Assembly (NCBI GenBank): GCA_007134875.1 | Contig: SLJY01000026.1 | Coordinates: forward strand, 1-56,812 | Origin: Desulfobacterales bacterium | GTDB lineage: Bacteria; Desulfobacterota; Desulfobacteria; Desulfobacterales; Desulfosalsimonadaceae | Length of the DNA: 56,812 nucleotides | Direction of reading: 5' to 3' | Shown: in pieces, positions 7,892 to 16,694 of the stretch | Layout: the number at the start of each line of letters is the position of its first letter | How positions within the stretch are numbered: the stretch's first letter is position 1 | Program-made: the position numbers and the translations under genes | Notes under the pieces: generated by a model | Databases searched by the model: none | What the model was told of the DNA's origin: nothing | Seen by the model: the letters and a program-made list of their open reading frames with translations, nothing else

Positions 7892-8920
7892 ATGGCAATG
7901 TCACCTGAAACCCGGCGGTTTTTAAATACGTCATTAAAAATTGGAAACCGGTCCATATCCGGACGGCTGATCGTCTGCCCCATGGCCGGCTATACCCATG
8001 TCGCGTTCCGGCAGCTCCTTGAATATTTCGGCGGATACGGGCTTTGTTTTACGGAAATGTGCAGCGCAACGTCTCTTCCCAATGAGAATCCGATGCATTC
8101 GCTGGTTTTCCGGTGGCGCCGGGAGGAGCTGGACCGGCTGTCCTGCCAGATTTTCGGGTCCGATCCGGGTATCATGGCCGAGGCGGCCAGGCGGATCGAA
8201 AGCAGCGGGTTTTTCGGGGTCGACATCAACTTCGGCTGCTCCGTGGCGACGGTGTGCAAGCGCGGAGCGGGTGCCGCGCTTCTGAAGACGCCCGGGGCTG
8301 CGGTATCCGTGGTCGAAGCGGTTCGCAGCGCGGTTTCCATCCCCGTAACGGTTAAGTATCGTACCGGCTGGAGCGACGATGCCGGGTTTGCCGCGGAAAT
8401 GGGCCGGCGATTCGAGGGCGCCGGTGCCGACGCACTGATTTTTCACCCGCGGGTGGCGCCGGACCGACGCACCCGGCCGCCGCGCCGGGACTATATCGGC
8501 CGGGTCAAAGACACGGTCGGAATCCCGGTATTCGGCAACGGAGACATCTTCGACGAAAACGACCTCGAGCGCATGGTCGAAACCACCGGCTGCGACGGCG
8601 TGGCGATCGGCCGGATCGCGCTGGCCAATCCCTGGATGCCTGCCCGAATGACAAGCGGCCTGATGGAGGATAACGCGCTGTACCGCTTCACCGCGGAGCG
8701 GTACATGGCGCTTCTTGAGCAGCATTTTGAACCGGTTACCGCCCTGCGGCGCTTCAGGAAGTGGGCGCTGTTCTTCTCGGCGGGTTTTCGGTTCGGGCAC
8801 CGGTTTTCGGCCGATATCCGCCGGGCTGGTGATATGGGCGCCGCACGCGACGTGATTGGCCGGTTTTTTGACGCGTATCCCGAGCGAAACGCCCGGCCGA
8901 ATATGAATCTCTTCCGTTGA
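7892..8920 (+). CDS. tRNA-dihydrouridine synthase family protein
   Basis: 342-residue FMN-dependent TIM-barrel enzyme of the Dus family, which reduces uridines in the tRNA D-loop with NADPH. Family signs: IVCPMAGYTH (27-36), the catalytic cysteine C116 in NFGCSVATVCKRGAGAALL, VTVKYRTGW, HPR at about 188 and GNGDIF and AIGRIALANPW near the C-terminal phosphate-binding part. The usual GCP around the catalytic Cys is GCS here, and HPRVAPDRRTRPPRRD replaces the usual HGRTRxQ, so it is a divergent member; I do not assign A, B or C. No convincing ribosome-binding site precedes the ATG, and repeat F1-a ends 21 bases upstream, so the native leader may have been displaced. Confidence 0.85.
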   Translation: MAMSPETRRFLNTSLKIGNRSISGRLIVCPMAGYTHVAFRQLLEYFGGYGLCFTEMCSATSLPNENPMHSLVFRWRREELDRLSCQIFGSDPGIMAEAARRIESSGFFGVDINFGCSVATVCKRGAGAALLKTPGAAVSVVEAVRSAVSIPVTVKYRTGWSDDAGFAAEMGRRFEGAGADALIFHPRVAPDRRTRPPRRDYIGRVKDTVGIPVFGNGDIFDENDLERMVETTGCDGVAIGRIALANPWMPARMTSGLMEDNALYRFTAERYMALLEQHFEPVTALRRFRKWALFFSAGFRFGHRFSADIRRAGDMGAARDVIGRFFDAYPERNARPNMNLFR

Positions 8921-9174
8921 TCCGCCTATGGCTTTTTTTGACCAGGTATGCATTGGCGGGTTTGCTTTGACGCTTTACAAACCGGATCGGATATGGTTTT
9001 TTATATCTTTTGGATTTCGGGAGCCGGCCACAGTTTATTTTTGTTATGGCGTGTAAGCGGGCACGACCCGGCAAACAAAGAATCAGTCGATCAGGACGGA
9101 TCTGCCGGGCAGGTCCTGAAAAACGGGAAGGCTGGCAGTAAGCTTCGGAGGATTAAGGACAATCGGTTGTCATC

Positions 9175-10233
9175 ATGAGCAGCATTCGAGAGGATTTTGA
9201 AAAGCGGGAGGAATCCTTCATCTCTTCCTGGGGGACGCCATCGGCCGCCAGCCGGGGAAGGCAGAAGGAGGAGGAGCCGTGTCCCGTGCGGACCCTGTTC
9301 CAGCAGGACAGGGACCGCATCGTGTTTTCCAATGCGTTTCGGCGGCTGAAACACAAAACCCAGGTGTTTCTCTCTCCGCTGGGGGATCACTACCGGACCC
9401 GGCTGACCCATACCCTGGAGGTGGCCGAAGTGGCCCGGACCATTAGCCGGGCGCTGCGTCTGAACGAGGATCTTGCCGAGGCTGTTGCCCTGGGCCATGA
9501 CCTGGGGCATACCCCTTTCGGCCACAGCGGCGAAACCGCGCTCAAGGAGATTTATTCGCCGGATTTCCGGCATGCGGACCAGAGTCTCCGGGTTGTGGAC
9601 GTGCTGGAACGAAACGGCCGGGGGCTTAACCTGTCGTGGGAGGTTCGGGATGGCATTCTAAAACATTCCAAGGGGTTCGGTGATATTATCCCGGCCGAAC
9701 CCGGAGACATGGCAGCCACCGTGGAGGGGCGTATCGTCCGGTTCGCGGACATAATCGCCTATCTCAACCATGATCTTGACGATGCTGTCCGCTCGGGCGT
9801 GATCTCGGCGGATCATATCCCGCAATCCTGCGTGAAAACGCTCGGGAAATCCCATGCCCAACGCTCCACCGCCATGATCCGGGATCTGATCTATTCCAGC
9901 CAGGCTGAAAACGGAAGCCTTGCACTTTCTTTTTCAGAGCCGATTTTTTCCGCCATGTCGGATCTCAGGATTTTTCTGTATGAAAAGGTCTACCGCTCTG
10001 AAAAGGTTCACGGGGAGTTCATAAAGTCCAAAAAGATTATATCGGAGATATTTACCCATTTCTCCGACCATCCGGATCAGCTCCGGCAAAGGCTCGCAGG
10101 GCTTGAAATGGTGGCAGCCTATTACAATGACGCCCCGGGGGAAAGGATCATTTGCGACTATATTGCGTCCATGACGGACAGATACCTGCTCAATCTCTAC
10201 AACGAGATATTTATCCCGGCGCCGCTGGTATGA
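9175..10233 (+). CDS. dgt: deoxyguanosinetriphosphate triphosphohydrolase (dGTPase family, HD domain)
   Basis: 352-residue HD-superfamily phosphohydrolase. FQQDRDRIVFSNAFRRLKHK (42-61) and TQVF mark the dGTPase family; the metal site is H79, H108-D109 (GHDLGHTPFGH) and a later Asp in RFADIIAYLNHD. The enzyme removes triphosphate from dGTP or other dNTPs and so controls dNTP pools. 352 residues matches the shorter bacterial dGTPase-like group rather than E. coli Dgt (about 505). The start has no close ribosome-binding site; GGAGG and AAGGAC lie 20-30 bases upstream. A second, differently diverged paralogue is at 33262. It is followed after 25 bases by two Cys-cluster genes. Confidence 0.88.
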   Translation: MSSIREDFEKREESFISSWGTPSAASRGRQKEEEPCPVRTLFQQDRDRIVFSNAFRRLKHKTQVFLSPLGDHYRTRLTHTLEVAEVARTISRALRLNEDLAEAVALGHDLGHTPFGHSGETALKEIYSPDFRHADQSLRVVDVLERNGRGLNLSWEVRDGILKHSKGFGDIIPAEPGDMAATVEGRIVRFADIIAYLNHDLDDAVRSGVISADHIPQSCVKTLGKSHAQRSTAMIRDLIYSSQAENGSLALSFSEPIFSAMSDLRIFLYEKVYRSEKVHGEFIKSKKIISEIFTHFSDHPDQLRQRLAGLEMVAAYYNDAPGERIICDYIASMTDRYLLNLYNEIFIPAPLV

Positions 10234-10258
10234 TACGATTCGCGAAACAGGAGCATTC

Positions 10259-10888
10259 ATGATCAGGGAAGCTGTCATAACCCGGGAACACATTCATCTC
10301 CGCGCTACGGCGGAAAAAGGCGGCTTTTTTGACCGACTGGGTGAGATTTACGGGGAGATGGATCGCGTCTATGACGAGGTGGCGAGCCTTTACGGGTTTT
10401 CCTGCACGGGATGCGTTGACAATTGCTGCCAGACGCGGTTTTACCATCATACCGCCATAGAATACGCCTACCTTGTCCTATGCTTCACGGGTCTTCCCCG
10501 GGACCTGAGGACCGAGTGCATGGACCGGGCTTTGGCCTACAACCTGGAGATGAAGCGGGTTCATGCTGAAAACGGATCGTTTTTCCGCATGTGCCCGCTC
10601 AATGAAAACGGGCTTTGCCTCTTGTATTCCAGCCGCCCCATGATCTGCCGGCTCCACGGCATACCCCACGAACTTGCCCCGCCCGGCCGGGCCAAAACCT
10701 ACGGTGCCGGGTGCGGCGCGTTCGATGCGCATTGCGGAAAGGGCGTTTATCACCCCTTTGACCGGACGCCCTTTTACACCGCCATGGCCGACCTGGAGCG
10801 CCGCTTCAAAGAAGCGGCCGGGATTTCCGGGAAAGTGAGAATGACGGTTGCCGAAATGCTGGCATCCGTATCGGAGCATACACCATGA
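10259..10888 (+). CDS. YkgJ-type cysteine-cluster protein
   Basis: 209 residues. Cysteines fall in the pattern of the YkgJ family (proteins once annotated as Fe-S oxidoreductases): CTGCVDNCC near residues 48-56, then CPLNENGLCLLYSSRPMICR near 117-136, plus a later GCGAFDAHC. These probably bind zinc or an iron-sulfur cluster; no activity is established for the family. AGGAG lies 6 bases before the ATG. Its last bases overlap the start of the next gene (ATGA at 10885-10888), and that gene encodes a second member, so the two are coupled and probably act together. Confidence 0.8.
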   Translation: MIREAVITREHIHLRATAEKGGFFDRLGEIYGEMDRVYDEVASLYGFSCTGCVDNCCQTRFYHHTAIEYAYLVLCFTGLPRDLRTECMDRALAYNLEMKRVHAENGSFFRMCPLNENGLCLLYSSRPMICRLHGIPHELAPPGRAKTYGAGCGAFDAHCGKGVYHPFDRTPFYTAMADLERRFKEAAGISGKVRMTVAEMLASVSEHTP

Positions 10889-11670
10889 AATATGTGCAGA
10901 TCGAAAATCCGGAGGCGGTTTCCGGAAAACTTCTGGCGCCGGGGGAGTCGTTTTCTTTCGCCTGCCATCCCGGTGTGTCGTGCTTCAACCAATGCTGCCG
11001 GAATCTCAGGCTTTTTTTGTATCCCTACGATATCATCCGCCTGAAAAAGGCCCTGGGCATCGGGACCGGCGACATCATCGACCGGCACACGGATCTCGTG
11101 CTGCGGGATAGCACGCATTTTCCAAGCGTGCTGCTTCGGATGGCGGACAACGCGGAAAGAACCTGCCCCTTTTTAAGTGATAACGGTTGCAGCGTCTACC
11201 CGGATCGCCCCCAGACCTGCCGTGCGTTTCCGGTGGAGCAGGGGCTGTACTTCAAAGACGAAAACACCCCGCCGGCAATGCTGCATTATTTCCGCCCGCC
11301 GGATTTCTGCATGGGGCAATACGAAAGTTCCCGGTGGACGGCCGCATCGTGGGAGGCCGACCAGAATGCCGTGTTTTACAACCGGATGACCCTGGAATGG
11401 GCCGATATCCTTCGGCTGTTTCACACCGACCCGTTCGGCGGGGAGGGCCCGTACTCCGGCAAGGGAAAAATGGCGTTCATGGCTGCCTACAATGTGGACG
11501 CATTCCGGGATTTCATTTTGAACAGTTCTTTTCTCAGGCGCTACGCCGTTGCCCCGAAGCTTCGGATGAAAATCAAAACCGACGACGCGGCCCTTCTCCG
11601 GCTGGGGTTCTCGTGGATCCGGCTGTTCGTGTTCGGCCTGCCGACCGGCGATATAGTCGTCAGGAAATAG
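10885..11670 (+). CDS. YkgJ-type cysteine-cluster protein, second copy
   Basis: 261 residues, same family as the preceding gene but not a close duplicate. Cluster cysteines: CFNQCC near 33-38, then CPFLSDNGCSVYPDRPQTCR and FCMGQ further on. The C-terminal 100 residues carry a helical extension absent from the upstream protein. Translation is coupled to the upstream gene by a 4-base overlap. Function unknown; a metal- or cluster-binding role is inferred from the cysteines only. The next gene converges on it, with 20 bases between the stops. Confidence 0.8.
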   Translation: MKYVQIENPEAVSGKLLAPGESFSFACHPGVSCFNQCCRNLRLFLYPYDIIRLKKALGIGTGDIIDRHTDLVLRDSTHFPSVLLRMADNAERTCPFLSDNGCSVYPDRPQTCRAFPVEQGLYFKDENTPPAMLHYFRPPDFCMGQYESSRWTAASWEADQNAVFYNRMTLEWADILRLFHTDPFGGEGPYSGKGKMAFMAAYNVDAFRDFILNSSFLRRYAVAPKLRMKIKTDDAALLRLGFSWIRLFVFGLPTGDIVVRK

Positions 11671-11690
11671 CGGTGTGGTGTTGGCGGGTC

Positions 11691-12224
11691 TCAGGATGGA
11701 TCTGTTGACTTTCCGGCAATCAGCTCGCTGAAGCGGACCATGAGATCCGCCTCGTCGCGGGCGGGCGGCTCCCTGTTGGCGAAAAAGCTGTCCATGACCG
11801 CTTCCGGTACCCGGTCCTCCCGAGGCCTGTTTCGCTGCCGGCAGGTATCGGCCGGGGTGTCGAAATAGACGATCTGCGTGCGATATCCATGCTTTTTCGC
11901 AAGCTTGATGAGCGGTGCCCGGTACCGCCTGAAAATGCTCGTGTTGTGCACGATGATGCTCTTGTTCTCCTGCATGGCTGCGCTAATGACGGCATCCTGC
12001 AGCACGAGCAGCGCATCCGTGCCCCCGGGTCCGTCCTGGATTCGCCGGTCTCCCCAGAGAGCTTCCCTGAAATCATCGAGACAGACGGCCATGTCGAAAC
12101 CGGCCGCCTTGGCAAACGTGGATTTGCCCGATGCCGGGGGCCCCACGGTGAGGGTCAGCACCCGGCCGCTTGTTTTAAATTGTGCCGCCGGCGTCCGGCC
12201 TTTTTCAGGGTTGTTCATATTCAA
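11691..12224 (-). CDS. P-loop kinase (polynucleotide-kinase/AAA_33 type)
   Basis: 177 residues. A Walker A motif GPPASGKST (28-36) is followed by CLDDFREALWGD, a D-x-F/R pattern typical of small kinases of the polynucleotide kinase and Zeta-like AAA_33 group, and by the lid region CRQRNRPREDRVPEAVMD. The likely reaction is ATP-dependent phosphorylation of a nucleotide, RNA end or small metabolite; the substrate is not evident. No signal or membrane segment. It lies downstream of the CBS protein gene on the minus strand, with a terminator-like hairpin in between, so it may have its own promoter. Confidence 0.75.
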   Translation of the reverse strand: MNMNNPEKGRTPAAQFKTSGRVLTLTVGPPASGKSTFAKAAGFDMAVCLDDFREALWGDRRIQDGPGGTDALLVLQDAVISAAMQENKSIIVHNTSIFRRYRAPLIKLAKKHGYRTQIVYFDTPADTCRQRNRPREDRVPEAVMDSFFANREPPARDEADLMVRFSELIAGKSTDPS

Positions 12225-12263
12225 ACCGAGCGTTTCAAATTTTTAAACGGTTTTGTTTCCATG

Positions 12264-12300
12264 AAAAAAAGCTCCTCCGGTATAATGCCCGGGGGGCTTT
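12264..12300 (-). terminator. probable intrinsic terminator after the CBS gene
   Basis: On the minus strand an imperfect stem (AAAGCCCCCCGG with CCGGAGGAGCTTT, one mismatch and one bulge) is followed by seven T. It lies 20 bases beyond the CBS gene stop and 40 bases before the kinase start. Confidence 0.5.
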
Positions 12301-12319
12301 TCGCAGCAAAAAATAATTG

Positions 12320-12796
12320 CTATGCGCGATTTTTGAAAAGGTGTTCGTATATGTCGGATATGTAGACCACCCCGACGGGGCGGCCGTCTTCCAGGACAGG
12401 CAGTCGCCGGTACTTGTTTTTGATCATCCGGTCCAAAACGACCATCAGGTGCTCATCCGCCTGCGCATTGATAACGTTTTCGCTCATGATCTGCATGACG
12501 CGTTTCGATTTGAGATCCGAGATGAAGCGCTCGAGGTATGCGTCCCACTCAAATCCGATCTCATCGCCATTCACGCCGTAGTTGAGAAAGGAGGGGCGCA
12601 GATGGTACAGGATGTCGAACATGGTGATAACGCCCGTCAGCTTGCGAAAATCATCAATTACCAGAAGACTTACGGTCTTATGACCCGTGGACCGGACTTT
12701 TCCCCTTGCGATTTGTTCAATGGCCTTTTCGACCGGGTCGTCCTTGTGGATGACGTCAAAGGATGTTTCCATGATGTCTTTTGCATAATACGGCAT
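12320..12796 (-). CDS. CBS-domain pair protein
   Basis: 158 residues from the ATG at 12796, chosen because AGGAG stands 7 bases before it; the open frame continues upstream to 12913 but that extension is Arg/Pro-rich and lacks such a site. Two CBS motifs are visible: the first in MPYYAKDIMETSFDVIHKDD through GVITMFDILYHL, the second in RVMQIMSENVINAQADEHL through PVGVVYISDIYEHL. CBS pairs bind adenine nucleotides and act as energy or ligand sensors; with no catalytic domain attached, this stand-alone protein would work by binding a partner. It sits between the Cfa gene and the P-loop kinase gene on the same strand. Confidence 0.85.
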   Translation of the reverse strand: MPYYAKDIMETSFDVIHKDDPVEKAIEQIARGKVRSTGHKTVSLLVIDDFRKLTGVITMFDILYHLRPSFLNYGVNGDEIGFEWDAYLERFISDLKSKRVMQIMSENVINAQADEHLMVVLDRMIKNKYRRLPVLEDGRPVGVVYISDIYEHLFKNRA

Positions 12797-12925
12797 GTTT
12801 CGGCTCCTGTTTTTTCTGGCCCCGGCGGTTTGCATCCCGCCGTTTTTCGGGGTATGATTTACGCGCTTTGCCGGCTTGCGGCAAGCCGGCATTCGTTTTC
12901 CGATTGATGGCACGAAGCCGTCAGG

Positions 12926-14107
12926 TTATGAAAGGCGGCAGCCGGGCTGCGCCCTTCCCTGCGGAGTCATGGTGATCTGCCAGAGCTGGTTCAGCCTGGA
13001 CCGGAACGTGCCCGCACAACTCAGCAGATAGAATTTCCACATCCGGTAAAACCGCTCCCCGTAAAGGTCCCTGTGCTTCGGCCACATTTTCTCGAAATTT
13101 TCATGCCAGGCCATGAGTGTTCTGTCGTAATGGGGACCGAAATTGTGCCAGTCCTCCATGACGAAAACGCCTTCCATGGCCGACCCGATCTGGGCAATGG
13201 ACGGAAGCATGGAATTCGGGAAAATGTACCTGCTCATCCATGGATTGCTGATCGTCGTGCTCCGGTTGCCGCCGATGGTCTGAACCAGGGCGACCCCGTC
13301 GTCTTTCAGGCAGCGCCGGGTAACATCCATGTAGGTCAGGTAGTTCTTGTAGCCGACGTGCTCGAACATTCCGATGGAAAGAACGCGGTCGAATCTTCCG
13401 CTTACCTCCCGGTAGTCTTGAAGCAGGATATCCACGGGAAACTCCCGGCAGTATTCTTTCGCCATCTCCGCCTGTTCGCCGGATATAGTGATCCCGGTAA
13501 CCGATACGCCGTATTTTTCCGCAGCATAGCGGGCAAATGAGCCCCAGCCGCAACCGATATCGAGAACGCTCATTCCCGGTTCCAATTCGAGTTTGCGGCA
13601 GATCAGGTCCAGCTTGGCTTCCTGGGCCTCGTCCAGGGTCGTTGCGTTCTGCCAGTAGCCGCACGTATACGTCATCCGAGAGTCGAGCATATCCCTGTAA
13701 AAGTCGTTTCCCACGTCGTAATGGTGTTTGCCCACTTCGTAGGATCGCTTTCCTTCCTGGAGATTTTTCAGGCGGGATTTCAGCACATGGAGGTAGAAAT
13801 GCCAGTTCCCTTCGAAATATCGCTTCAGGTCGGCCCTGAAAATCCTGTCGAAAAAACGGTCGAGAGCCGGACAGTCCCACCATCCGTCCATGTAGCTTTC
13901 CCCCACTCCCAACGATCCGTCCCGCAGGATCCGTTCATAGAGTTGGTCGTTGTATACCAGGATGTCGTGGGGCTGGTCTCCGTTGATGGTGATTCCCGCA
14001 TGGTCGAGTGCCTCTTCGACGAACTGCCGGCAGGTTATGGATTTGCGGGTTATAGACGGAGCGCGGGTTCGAGGTTTTTTAAGCATATCAGAATCGGTCT
14101 TTTCCAT
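12926..14107 (-). CDS. cfa: cyclopropane-fatty-acyl-phospholipid synthase
   Basis: 393 residues, the length of E. coli Cfa. The N-terminal lipid-binding domain has LGVGESYMDGWWDCPALD (65-83); the SAM-binding motif is VLDIGCGWGSFARYAAEKYG (181-200). HYDVGNDFY and TYTCGYW (C149, a bicarbonate-site position) are conserved, as is MFEHVGYKNY with the catalytic Glu and His. It adds a methylene from S-adenosylmethionine across cis double bonds of membrane phospholipids. GGGAGGATGAC immediately precedes the ATG. It heads a minus-strand group and is divergent from the tyrosine phosphatase gene. Confidence 0.94.
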   Translation of the reverse strand: MEKTDSDMLKKPRTRAPSITRKSITCRQFVEEALDHAGITINGDQPHDILVYNDQLYERILRDGSLGVGESYMDGWWDCPALDRFFDRIFRADLKRYFEGNWHFYLHVLKSRLKNLQEGKRSYEVGKHHYDVGNDFYRDMLDSRMTYTCGYWQNATTLDEAQEAKLDLICRKLELEPGMSVLDIGCGWGSFARYAAEKYGVSVTGITISGEQAEMAKEYCREFPVDILLQDYREVSGRFDRVLSIGMFEHVGYKNYLTYMDVTRRCLKDDGVALVQTIGGNRSTTISNPWMSRYIFPNSMLPSIAQIGSAMEGVFVMEDWHNFGPHYDRTLMAWHENFEKMWPKHRDLYGERFYRMWKFYLLSCAGTFRSRLNQLWQITMTPQGRAQPGCRLS

Positions 14108-14280
14108 GTCATCCTCCCTTCGGTATTTTTCCCGTTTAATCAGGGTGAAACACGCCGGGCGAAATACTGCGCAAATCGGTGTGATTCACGCTGACATGTT
14201 ATACTTATAATCATCCACCGCGATATTGTCCATATTGGCCGGCCGTTTGAATATCGGTCAACTCAGAAGAAATCTTGATC

Positions 14281-14409
14281 TTGATGGCTTTGTAAAAAGT
14301 TCAAGATCAAGGCTTGGGCGATTTTGAAGAATGCAACGCACCTGGCGTGCGTAAAATTTTAAGAAAATGCGCGCAGGGCCAGATATTGAACTTTTACGAG
14401 GCAGTTAAA
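14281..14409 (+). repeat. dispersed repeat family F1, copy b (short form)
   Basis: Starts with TTGATGGCTTTGTAAAAAGT and ends with GATATTGAACTTTTACGAGG. It lacks the outer TGATGCACTCG module of full-length copies. It fills the centre of the 343-base gap between the divergent cfa and phosphatase genes; nothing else was recognised in that gap. Confidence 0.75.
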
Positions 14410-14450
14410 TGAATGGTGTTTGGACTGGATTTCCTGTAAAATAGGCAACC

Positions 14451-15482
14451 ATGGAAAAAATGAAAAACACAAATAGGTGCCGGGCCTTTACAATTGTCGA
14501 TGTTGCGGCCTTGCAAATCGGAGGCGGTGTTTTGCGAATCTGCTGGGAGACCAACGATCCCGGCGGGGAAGCGATTATATATCACGGCAGGTCCCCCGAT
14601 GCTATCGACCGGCGCACACCGCTGGCGGTTTCCGATGACGGGTGCGTCGACATCGATTGGCTGGATCCTCGCGCGAGGCATTACTTTGAAGTTGTGTCGG
14701 GGAAGAGCCGAATGATCGTTGCCGAGCGCCGACTGCATCTCGACGGGGCGGTCAACTTCCGGGATCTGGGCGGATACGGCGCGCGTGACGGCCGCCGCGT
14801 CCGGTGGGGGCGGGTCTTCCGCTCGGACGGTCTTGGGAAGCTATCGGAAAGGGATTTAGCTCTTTTGCGCGAAATGAACGTTCGCCGCGTCGTCGATTTC
14901 AGGACCGACTCGGAAATTGCAAACAGCCCCGACCGCCTCCCGGTGGACGATACAGCCTACATCCATTTGCCGGTCACCCATGGAAAATATGATTTCGGGG
15001 AGGCCGTGAAACGTTTACGGGAGGGGGATACGGATTGGCTCAATCCGGATTTCATGGTGGACGGGTATATCGGCAACATCGAATCATTTGCCCCTGCGTG
15101 GGAGCGGGTTGTTTTCGAGCTGCTCGATCCGGAAGGCGGGCCCCTTGTATTTCACTGCACCGGGGGAAAAGACCGTACCGGCACCTGTGCCGCCCTGATA
15201 TTGCTCGTCGTGGGGGTCCCGGAGGAGGCGGTCATAGACGACCATCAGTTATCCAACATCTATATCGCGGAGCTGCTGCCCGATCTCTACCGGCTGATGA
15301 GCGGGCAGGGAATCGATCCGGACTGCGTGTTTCCCTACCTGACGGCGCCCCGGGACTGCATCGAGGCGGTGATCGAACATATCAAAACCCGTTACGGTTC
15401 CGCGGCGGGCTATTTTCTCGAACGAACCGACCTGACGGAAGAAGACATGGAGCGTTTGCGGGATATCCTTCTTGAAACATGA
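14451..15482 (+). CDS. tyrosine/dual-specificity phosphatase (Y_phosphatase3 type)
   Basis: 343 residues. The catalytic P-loop is HCTGGKDRTG with nucleophile C236; the family's NFRDLGGY motif is at 102-109 and FRSDGLGKLSERD just after. These proteins resemble mycobacterial PtpB and the lipid/tyrosine phosphatase group. The first 90 residues form a beta-rich module (GGVLRICWETNDPGG, YFEVVSGKSRM) that resembles a fibronectin type III-like domain. No signal peptide. The stop codon TGA (15480-15482) is also the first three bases of repeat F1-c, so the present C-terminus may have been set by the insertion. Confidence 0.85.
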   Translation: MEKMKNTNRCRAFTIVDVAALQIGGGVLRICWETNDPGGEAIIYHGRSPDAIDRRTPLAVSDDGCVDIDWLDPRARHYFEVVSGKSRMIVAERRLHLDGAVNFRDLGGYGARDGRRVRWGRVFRSDGLGKLSERDLALLREMNVRRVVDFRTDSEIANSPDRLPVDDTAYIHLPVTHGKYDFGEAVKRLREGDTDWLNPDFMVDGYIGNIESFAPAWERVVFELLDPEGGPLVFHCTGGKDRTGTCAALILLVVGVPEEAVIDDHQLSNIYIAELLPDLYRLMSGQGIDPDCVFPYLTAPRDCIEAVIEHIKTRYGSAAGYFLERTDLTEEDMERLRDILLET

Positions 15483-15800
15483 CAACTTGGTATAGGTCCA
15501 ATATTCGCGTTATACGCAATTTGCCGGGACTTCACATAGGCGGGGGGCGGCGGCGGCACTCCTTGAAATTGCCCAATCCTGCCATAGCGCCAGAATGAAA
15601 GCCGGAATTTTTCGCCAATCTCTGCGTCCGGCTCAAATTTTAATCCTCAAAATACGCAAGGTATTCCTGCGGTTAAAATTTACGCCGTCCTTGACTTTGA
15701 CGAAAAATTCCGGCTTTCGTTCTGGCACTACTATATCTTAAGCTCGGATTTGAATTTTTTACAAACGCTTTTGATTACGACGTTTTACGAGTGTATCAAA
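15480..15800 (-). repeat. dispersed repeat family F1, copy c, split by an F2 element
   Basis: The left part (TGACAACTTGGTATAGGTCC and on to about 15580) matches an F1 end with four differences. The right part (about 15745-15800, ATTTTTTACAAACG...TTTTACGAGTGTATCA) matches the other end. An F2 copy (15585-15730) separates them. The element begins in the stop codon of the phosphatase gene. Confidence 0.65.
15585..15730. repeat. dispersed repeat family F2, copy a
   Basis: 146 bp with long inverted ends: TAGCGCCAGAATGAAAGCC at the left and GGCTTTCGTTCTGGCACTA at the right, continuing as GGAATTTTTCG / CGAAAAATTCC. The inner arms are AAATTTTAATCCTC and GGTTAAAATTT. It lies inside F1-c. Confidence 0.8.
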
Positions 15801-15808
15801 CAGGCGTT

Positions 15809-16372
15809 TCAATCGATTCTTGTCAGGGAAACATTATCAATCCATACGGTTCCCTTTGTAATGATCATGTCGAATATGAACTCCCGGGCATCATCGGGGG
15901 CGGTGATCTGCATGGTCAGTTTTTCCCAGTCCCTGGTGCTGCCAACGTCATCCATCAGGTTGAACATCGGGGTGGGACGTACGTGGGTCGGCCGGAAGTT
16001 GAATCGTACGGCAGGCGTTACCATAATGCGGTTGTAGGTCAGGTCCAGGGTCTTGATCCACAGGGACAGTTCGTAGGTCGCCCCAGGTTGAGGCGTTGCC
16101 ATGGCCGTTGCCTCGGGCATCAGGTTGACCTGTCCTGTATCGTCTTTCACGGAGATTTTGAGGGAATGGGAACCCTGAATCCGTTCCGCCTCGTCAAGGG
16201 AAATCTCCGCCTGGGTATTTCTGGCCAGTACCCATGTCCATCCAGCGGGAGAGGCATCCTCCCTGCTCTGTTCAAAATTGCCGTTTTCAACCAGGTTGGT
16301 GCCAAAGGCGGTGCTATGTATTGTTGCAATCAGCACGCCGGTCAGAGCCAGGATGATCAGGGGTTGTTTCAT
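15809..16372 (-). CDS. secreted jelly-roll (carbohydrate-binding-like) protein
   Basis: 187 residues from the ATG at 16372, chosen because GGGAGGTG precedes it by 4 bases; an upstream in-frame ATG at 16399 lacks such a site. A signal peptide (MKQPLIILALTGVLIATIHS) is followed by NLVENGNFEQSRED and SPAGWTW, the opening of a CBM4/9-type galactose-binding-like domain, and ends with GTVWIDNVSL, the usual closing strand of that fold. It has no catalytic domain. The likely place is the periplasm or outside, binding a glycan or a protein; the ligand is unknown. It is isolated between repeats and transcribed toward the phosphatase gene. Confidence 0.7.
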   Translation of the reverse strand: MKQPLIILALTGVLIATIHSTAFGTNLVENGNFEQSREDASPAGWTWVLARNTQAEISLDEAERIQGSHSLKISVKDDTGQVNLMPEATAMATPQPGATYELSLWIKTLDLTYNRIMVTPAVRFNFRPTHVRPTPMFNLMDDVGSTRDWEKLTMQITAPDDAREFIFDMIITKGTVWIDNVSLTRID

Positions 16373-16417
16373 TGCCCACCTCCCAAAGTGTTTCATCATT
16401 TTTGCTACGATACACTT

Positions 16418-16580
16418 GACGACTTCGTAAAAAGTTTAATATCTGCGCCTATACGCGGTTTCTCAGGGTTTCGCGTGCGCCAGGTAGTACTCCGCATTCT
16501 TCGGAGTCGCACAGGCCCCAATCCTTGATCTTAGGACTTTTTATATAACCGTCTGATTGCAATTTTTTACGAGAGCATCA
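16418..16580 (-). repeat. dispersed repeat family F1, copy d (full length)
   Basis: Starts GACGACTTCGTAAAAAGTTT, ends TTTTTTACGAGAGCATCA, with TTGATCTTAGGACTTTTTAT inside. ACTT abuts or nearly abuts both sides (16414-16417 and 16582-16585), a possible short target duplication. It lies upstream of the secreted protein gene. Confidence 0.8.
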
Positions 16581-16694
16581 TACTTAAACTGGCTTAAACT
16601 GGTAAGTCAAATAACGCCGAAAATCAAGCGAAAATGAAATAGCAGCATTATCGACAAATAACAGTTGGTTTTATTCTGCAACAATATTACGGTT

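Noticed and set aside
8948-9178. 76-codon open frame before dgt
   Set aside because: No ribosome-binding site, mixed composition and overlap with the dgt start; more likely leader sequence.
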